A stretch of DNA of 64,000 nt, from the NCBI GenBank assembly GCA_964463165.1, contig CAYXBK010000021.1, positions 1-64,000 on the forward strand, in the 5' to 3' direction. The position numbers and the translations under genes were made by a program. Of this stretch, positions 60,793 to 64,000 are shown piece by piece. The stretch is from UBA7236 sp964463165. GTDB lineage: Bacteria > Bacteroidota > Bacteroidia > Chitinophagales > BACL12. The first letter of the stretch is position 1. Each line of letters begins with the position of its first letter. The notes beneath the pieces were generated by a model. The model searched no databases and was not told the DNA's origin. It worked only from the letters and a program-made list of their open reading frames with translations.

Positions 60793-62139
60793 ATGATCAG
60801 GCGATTTAAAAATTTTCTGAAATCTGATGCCGGTGCACGGAAATATTTTTTGAATACTTCATGGCTGCTCGGTGCCCGCGGTGTGCAAATGATCGTTGCA
60901 TTATTTGTGGGTGCATTAATGGCCCGTTACATGGGGCCCGCTGATTATGGGATTTATAATTATGTGATCAGTTATATCGGTATTTTCCTCGCAATTTCTT
61001 CTTTGGGTATCGGCACCATCATGGTAAAAGATATTCTGGATAAATCGCAAACCGAAAATATTATCATGGGCTCGGGATTGTGGTTACGGGTTGCAGGTTC
61101 GGTTGTTGCATGCTTTGTTGTTGTATTGCTTGCGTGGGTTACAGGTGAAGATGAACATGTGCGTTTCTTCCTGTTTATAGCATCGTTGCAACCGATAGCA
61201 AGATCGTTTGAAGTTGTGAGTTTTTATTTTCAGGCGAAAGTTGTTTCGAAATTTACGGTGATCGCTCAATTAATTTCTCTGCTGATCATTTCTGTTTTAA
61301 AACTGGTATTCATAGCACTTAATTATCCGCTCGTTTGGTTTTTTTATTTGATGATATTGGATTCTTCCATCGTAGCGATCATCATGATCATCGAATACCG
61401 TTATTTGAAGCAATCCGTTTTTAAGTGGAAATTCAATTTAAAATATTCGAAGGCATTATTAAATGAATCGTGGCCTTTGATTTTTTCCGGAATGCTGGTT
61501 ACAATTTATCTCAAGATCGACCAGGTGATCATTAATTATATGATGGATGATGCGGCAACCGGCTTGTATGCAGCTGCCGTGAAATTATCGGAAGCATGGG
61601 TTTCCATTCCGTGGATCATCGGCGGCTCCTTATATCCGGCCTTGGTGAATTCGTATAAAGAAAATATACAGGCATTTCAAACAAGAGTAAGCCAGACTTA
61701 TATTTTGCTGATCGCTGTTGCCGCGGTGATAATTTTACCAATTGTATTATTCGCCCATCCCATAACACATTTTGTTTTTGGCGCCGAATATGTTGATTCA
61801 GCTGTGGTGCTGCAATTGCATATCGGTAGTTTGCTGTTTATATTTTTGGGTTCCGTTGCAAACAGGTGGCTGATCATTGAAGGAATTCAAAAATACTGGA
61901 TGATCAATTCTGCAATCGGCGCAGTTTCAAATATTATTTTAAATATTGTGTTGATCCCGGTAATGGGAATAAACGGTTCTGCACTTGCAACATTATTAAG
62001 TTATGCATTTGCCTATCATTTTGCCTATGCATTTGTGAAACGGACACGCAATGTATTTCATGAACAAAATAAAAGCATGCTGCGTGTCATCATGATATTT
62101 CCTGCCATCAGGCTTGTGCGGCAGGTGAAATCCAGATAA
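60793..62139 (+). CDS. Wzx-type oligosaccharide flippase
   Basis: 448 aa, 12-14 hydrophobic segments. The N-terminus NTSWLLGARGVQMIVALFVGALMARYMGPADYGIYNYV is a clear Wzx/RfbX start, and NIILNIVLIPVMGINGSALATLLSYA repeats the C-terminal signature of the upstream neighbour. The sequences are diverged, so the two are not a recent duplication. It is followed 3 bases later by the GT2 gene and so belongs to the glycan cluster. Substrate: a polyprenyl-pyrophosphate-linked oligosaccharide by family. Confidence 0.92.
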   Translation: MIRRFKNFLKSDAGARKYFLNTSWLLGARGVQMIVALFVGALMARYMGPADYGIYNYVISYIGIFLAISSLGIGTIMVKDILDKSQTENIIMGSGLWLRVAGSVVACFVVVLLAWVTGEDEHVRFFLFIASLQPIARSFEVVSFYFQAKVVSKFTVIAQLISLLIISVLKLVFIALNYPLVWFFYLMILDSSIVAIIMIIEYRYLKQSVFKWKFNLKYSKALLNESWPLIFSGMLVTIYLKIDQVIINYMMDDAATGLYAAAVKLSEAWVSIPWIIGGSLYPALVNSYKENIQAFQTRVSQTYILLIAVAAVIILPIVLFAHPITHFVFGAEYVDSAVVLQLHIGSLLFIFLGSVANRWLIIEGIQKYWMINSAIGAVSNIILNIVLIPVMGINGSALATLLSYAFAYHFAYAFVKRTRNVFHEQNKSMLRVIMIFPAIRLVRQVKSR

Positions 62140-62142
62140 GCG

Positions 62143-63183
62143 ATGGTGGATGTACTCATTGTAACATACGGCAACCGGTGGAAATACCTTGAACAGGTAT
62201 TGAGAGGATTATTATCTGAATCGCTGCTCCGGCAAATAACCATTGTAAATAATAACAGCGACTATAATGTAAAACAGCAAATCAATTCATTTCAATCTGA
62301 TAAAATTGTTGTGCTCGACCTGGAAAAGAATTTTGGATCTGCCTATGGTTTTCATTTCGGATTCAGTTATTTATTAAATCAGCCGCGTGCAAATTTGCTT
62401 ATGTTGCTGGATGATGATAATCTGCCTGAAAAAGGATGCATGGAAAAAATGTATGCATATTGGAACACAATCGAAGGGAAAGAAAAAGAATCGCATACAA
62501 TGCTTTTGGCAATGCGCCCGAACCGCTCCTATTTGAAAAATGCAGCGAAAGGGTTGCGGACAAATTTATTTTTCCCGCTGAACAATCATTTTCTCGGATT
62601 TAATTTATTCAGGCCGGATATCTGGTTATCGAAAAAAATATTTCCACGCACATTAAAAAATAAACCCGACAGGGAATTTGTTTCAATTCCCTGTGCACCC
62701 TATGGTGGTTTGTTTTTTCACAAAAAACTTTTGTTCAAGAACGGTATGCCCGACAAGCGTTTCTTTACGTATGCCGATGATTTTGATTTCAGCTACCGGA
62801 ACGTTAAACATAACGGCAATATACTGTTGCTTCCCGGATGTATCGTGCAAGATTTGGATATCCCGTTTGTAAATAAACGAAGTACAGGAATCGGCAACGC
62901 TAAATTCCTGAGAATGGACAGATTCAGATTATTTTATCTGATGCGCAATACAATGTTTTTTACACAGCAATATTTTATCACCAGCCGTTTTATATTTGCA
63001 GTAAACAGGTTCGTGTATACCGGCTATCTTTTTATACTAGCAATTATGTACGGGAAACTCAAAACGTTCCTGCTTTTCAATTCTGCCGTGAGCAAGGGCT
63101 TACAAGGCGATTTTGAAAACGAACCTGCATCACTTCAAAAAATCATATCAAATAATAAAACCGAAAACCAAAATGGGATTTAA
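62143..63183 (+). CDS. GT2-family glycosyltransferase
   Basis: 346 aa. The N-terminal nucleotide-sugar-binding strand (VDVLIVTYGNRWKYLEQVL) is followed by the metal-binding DDD at 90-92 (MLLDDDNLPEKG). Downstream acceptor-site features are YGGLFFHKKLL and YADDFDFSYRN. The pattern matches rhamnosyl- or galactofuranosyl-type GT2 transferases, though the sugar is unknown. No membrane helices at the N-terminus; hydrophobic patches near the C-terminus may associate with the membrane. The ATG comes 3 bases after the flippase stop, and the end overlaps the methyltransferase start by 11 bases. Confidence 0.88.
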   Translation: MVDVLIVTYGNRWKYLEQVLRGLLSESLLRQITIVNNNSDYNVKQQINSFQSDKIVVLDLEKNFGSAYGFHFGFSYLLNQPRANLLMLLDDDNLPEKGCMEKMYAYWNTIEGKEKESHTMLLAMRPNRSYLKNAAKGLRTNLFFPLNNHFLGFNLFRPDIWLSKKIFPRTLKNKPDREFVSIPCAPYGGLFFHKKLLFKNGMPDKRFFTYADDFDFSYRNVKHNGNILLLPGCIVQDLDIPFVNKRSTGIGNAKFLRMDRFRLFYLMRNTMFFTQQYFITSRFIFAVNRFVYTGYLFILAIMYGKLKTFLLFNSAVSKGLQGDFENEPASLQKIISNNKTENQNGI

Positions 63184-63874
63184 ATCTGAATATCATAATT
63201 TAAAAAGGCTTTTTTACAGAAAATTATATTTGAGTTCGAAAAAAGAAAAATCGATTGTCGATCAGTTTCATATCATGTATTATGATTCTTTCCTGTTTGG
63301 GAAAACCTGGGCCGAATCCACTTTTATGGGAACGCATATTAAAAAATTTCCTTTCGATACCTGGATTTATCAGGAAATGCTTTATGAATTAAAACCCGAT
63401 CTGATCATCGAATGCGGAACATATAAAGGTGGCAATGCATTATATCTTTCCTGCCTTTTGGATTTCATGAATAAAGGAGAGATCATTTCAATTGATATTG
63501 TTGATTATGAAAATAAACCCAAACACCCCCGCATTACATATCTTACCGGCTCAACAGTTGCACCTGAAATTTTAGCCGTTCTTGATGAAAGAAGTAAAAA
63601 CAAGGAGAGTGTTCTCGTAATTTTGGATGATGACCATACCCGCGATCATGTTTTAAATGAAATGAAGATCTACTCAAAATATGTAACGAAGGGAAATTAC
63701 ATGATCGTGGAAGACAGCAATGTGAACGGACACCCGGTATTTCCGGAATTCGGCCCCGGCCCGTATGAAGCAATAGAGGACTTCATGAAAATAAACAGCG
63801 AATTCGAAATTGATAAATCAAGGGAGAAATTTTATATGACGGCCAATCCGAATGGCTATCTGAAAAAGAAATAG
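63173..63874 (+). CDS. CmcI-like SAM-dependent methyltransferase/hydroxylase
   Basis: 233 aa from the ATG at 63173, which overlaps the GT2 stop; the frame upstream belongs to the GT2 gene. Motif I is E80-CGTYKGG (AdoMet binding). The CmcI-type metal site is visible: D154 (LDDDHTRDH), E180 and D181 (IVEDSN), with the same 26-residue spacing as Asp160, Glu186 and Asp187 of CmcI. VEDSNVNGHPVFPEFGPGPYEAI is a strong family match. In glycan clusters such proteins probably O-methylate sugars; that is inference. Confidence 0.85.
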   Translation: MGFKSEYHNLKRLFYRKLYLSSKKEKSIVDQFHIMYYDSFLFGKTWAESTFMGTHIKKFPFDTWIYQEMLYELKPDLIIECGTYKGGNALYLSCLLDFMNKGEIISIDIVDYENKPKHPRITYLTGSTVAPEILAVLDERSKNKESVLVILDDDHTRDHVLNEMKIYSKYVTKGNYMIVEDSNVNGHPVFPEFGPGPYEAIEDFMKINSEFEIDKSREKFYMTANPNGYLKKK

Positions 63875-63961
63875 ATCCGGCACATTTGCATATTCCCTGC
63901 ATTACCTCCCGTCGGGTGCATATTGTATATTTGCCTTAAAGCATTCTTAAACTGCAATAAC

Positions 63962-64000
63962 GTGGACAAACTCTATTACCAGGAAATTCACTGGTACGAT
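63962..64000 (+). CDS. Start of a further gene (truncated by window end)
   Basis: A GTG at 63962 opens a frame that runs to the end of the window (MDKLYYQEIHWYD). A TATATTTG box at 63926-63933 matches the Bacteroidota -7 promoter consensus 28 bases upstream, although no -33 TTTG is at the usual distance. It is probably the next gene of the glycan cluster, but only 13 residues are visible so the family is unknown. Confidence 0.45.
   Translation, partial: MDKLYYQEIHWYD

Noticed and set aside
1..64000. tRNA or rRNA genes
   Set aside because: No recognisable T-loop/anticodon patterns or rRNA segments were seen on reading; a tRNAscan-type search would be decisive.

Overview
The window looks like chromosomal DNA of a member of the Bacteroidota. 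Six proteins end in type IX secretion (T9SS) type A sorting domains. Signal peptides commonly end in AQ or are lipoprotein signals. There are PKD-repeat adhesin-like proteins, a GldN-like protein, a SprA-like giant outer-membrane protein, and one TAnnTTTG-type promoter. The DNA is AT-rich and tightly packed, with genes on both strands. I see no rRNA, tRNA, CRISPR array, insertion sequence or prophage. A genus cannot be assigned from the sequence alone.

Layout. 1-7.4 kb: tail of a T9SS cargo protein, a subclass B1 metallo-beta-lactamase, a PhyH-type dioxygenase, a large BNR-repeat T9SS protein, lipoyl synthase and OsmC. 7.5-13.1 kb: a compact run with Mpl (murein peptide recycling), a DEDDh exonuclease, a polyprenyl-phosphate-mannose-synthase-like GT2, CorA, an outer-membrane barrel and a CHAP amidase. 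13.3-16.9 kb: two DUF4252-like proteins, NlpC/P60, a SET-domain protein and YbaB. 17-21.3 kb: a class III CoA-transferase, a membrane metallophosphoesterase, DinB and a fatty acid desaturase. 21.4-28.2 kb: the SprA-like protein, a Crp-like regulator, a haloalkane-dehalogenase-like hydrolase and a haem/copper monooxygenase-like T9SS protein. 28.5-40 kb: VOC protein, YchF, PKD protein, two TPR proteins, biotin carboxylase, ORF6N protein and a YycJ-like hydrolase. 40.5-43.8 kb: ccmB-ccmC-ccmD and glutamate dehydrogenase. 43.9-54.8 kb: an acidic protein, a lipoprotein dikinase, a MORN-GldN fusion, a DAACS transporter and several secreted proteins. 54.9-59.3 kb: ureohydrolase, redoxin lipoprotein, cytochrome/PHM-like lipoprotein and an MFS transporter. 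59.4-64 kb: start of a surface-glycan cluster with two flippases, a GT2, a CmcI-like methyltransferase and the next gene running off the end.

How the genes fit together. The ccm genes supply periplasmic haem attachment, which the two CxxCH proteins (26662-28215 and 56679-58109) would need. The redoxin lipoprotein directly upstream of the second one looks like the detached first domain of a protein that is fused in other phyla. Mpl, CHAP and NlpC/P60 point to wall turnover. The T9SS cargoes and the GldN-like protein belong to the secretion and cell-surface theme.

The most interesting points are: a lipoprotein with glucan-water-dikinase-like domain order (44382-46364); a MORN-GldN fusion outside a gld operon (46495-47439); the split redoxin/cytochrome/PHM pair; an intact B1 beta-lactamase; and a set of word-like intergenic repeats that recur in inverted orientation at distant sites across the window.
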